Part shown: in pieces, positions 63,960-64,000 of the stretch
How the letters are laid out: each line of letters starts with the position of its first letter
How positions within the stretch are numbered: the stretch's first letter is position 1
Assembly (NCBI RefSeq): GCF_003112775.1
Contig: NZ_BFCH01000018.1
Location: 248,001 to 312,000, forward strand
DNA: 64,000 nt
Direction: 5' to 3'
Origin: Mycobacterium montefiorense
Lineage (GTDB): Bacteria > Actinomycetota > Actinomycetes > Mycobacteriales > Mycobacteriaceae
Program-made: the position numbers and the translations under genes
The notes under the pieces: model-generated
The model's input: the letters and a program-made list of their open reading frames with translations, nothing else
What the model was told of the DNA's origin: nothing
The model's database searches: none

Positions 63960-64000
63960 TCGACGCTAGTCTGGGAGCCACCCCCGCGTTGCGTCGAGAG

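Overview
This 64-kb window is GC-rich, protein-dense chromosome from a Mycobacterium outside the M. tuberculosis complex. Gene order follows, with gaps, the segment of M. tuberculosis H37Rv that I recall as Rv1442 to about Rv1526. Comparisons with H37Rv are from memory of gene order and protein length; no search was run. I see no rRNA, tRNA, CRISPR array, transposase, prophage gene or PE/PPE gene.

Layout. At 1-1031 is the 3' end of ppc, followed by a BisC-type molybdopterin reductase. From 10288 down to 3852 on the minus strand is a pentose-phosphate operon (tkt, tal, zwf2, opcA, pgl) with start/stop overlaps at three junctions. From 10.5 to 14.7 kb are heme O and heme A synthases (ctaB, ctaA) around a small secreted protein, a quinone reductase and an ATP-grasp-like protein. 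From 14.8 to 18.3 kb is an ABC exporter overlapping the mannosyltransferase mptB. From 18.4 to 24.7 kb is a complete SUF iron-sulfur operon (sufR-B-D-C-S-U-T) with an intein-free sufB and a candidate SufR operator over the sufR start. From 24.8 to 31.6 kb are a YihY membrane protein, fadE15, thioredoxin, echA12, an ABC-F ATPase and two regulators. Aconitase (acn) follows at 31.6-34.4 kb.

From 34.6 to 41 kb is the envelope block Rv1476-ripA-ripB-moxR1-Rv1480-Rv1481 (peptidoglycan hydrolases plus a MoxR/DUF58/VWA chaperone-type set). From 41.2 to 43.8 kb is fabG1-inhA-hemZ, mycolic-acid synthesis plus ferrochelatase, behind a leaderless promoter. Then come an NfeD/SPFH pair, a DoxX-like protein and a minus-strand set (deazaflavin reductase, proline-rich membrane protein, membrane-anchored trypsin-like protease, TVP38 protein). 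mutA-mutB-meaB (methylmalonyl-CoA mutase and its GTPase) fill 49.7-54.9 kb; lipL after them carries an in-frame amber codon.

From 56.4 kb to the end lies a variable glycoconjugate locus: a sulfotransferase-like gene with a probable 3' lesion, an SDR epimerase/dehydratase, a membrane-anchored methyltransferase, a TylF/macrocin-type O-methyltransferase and two tandem GPL-type glycosyltransferases. In H37Rv the corresponding position (Rv1500s to Rv1526c) also carries sugar and glycolipid genes. This is the best candidate here for an undescribed product: a methylated, possibly once sulfated, surface glycolipid. Other notable lesions or oddities are an exact 18-bp duplication inside zwf2, the nonsense codon in lipL, an exact mutB-meaB junction without mazEF4, a 28-codon ORF overlapping the last glycosyltransferase start, and several intergenic inverted repeats.
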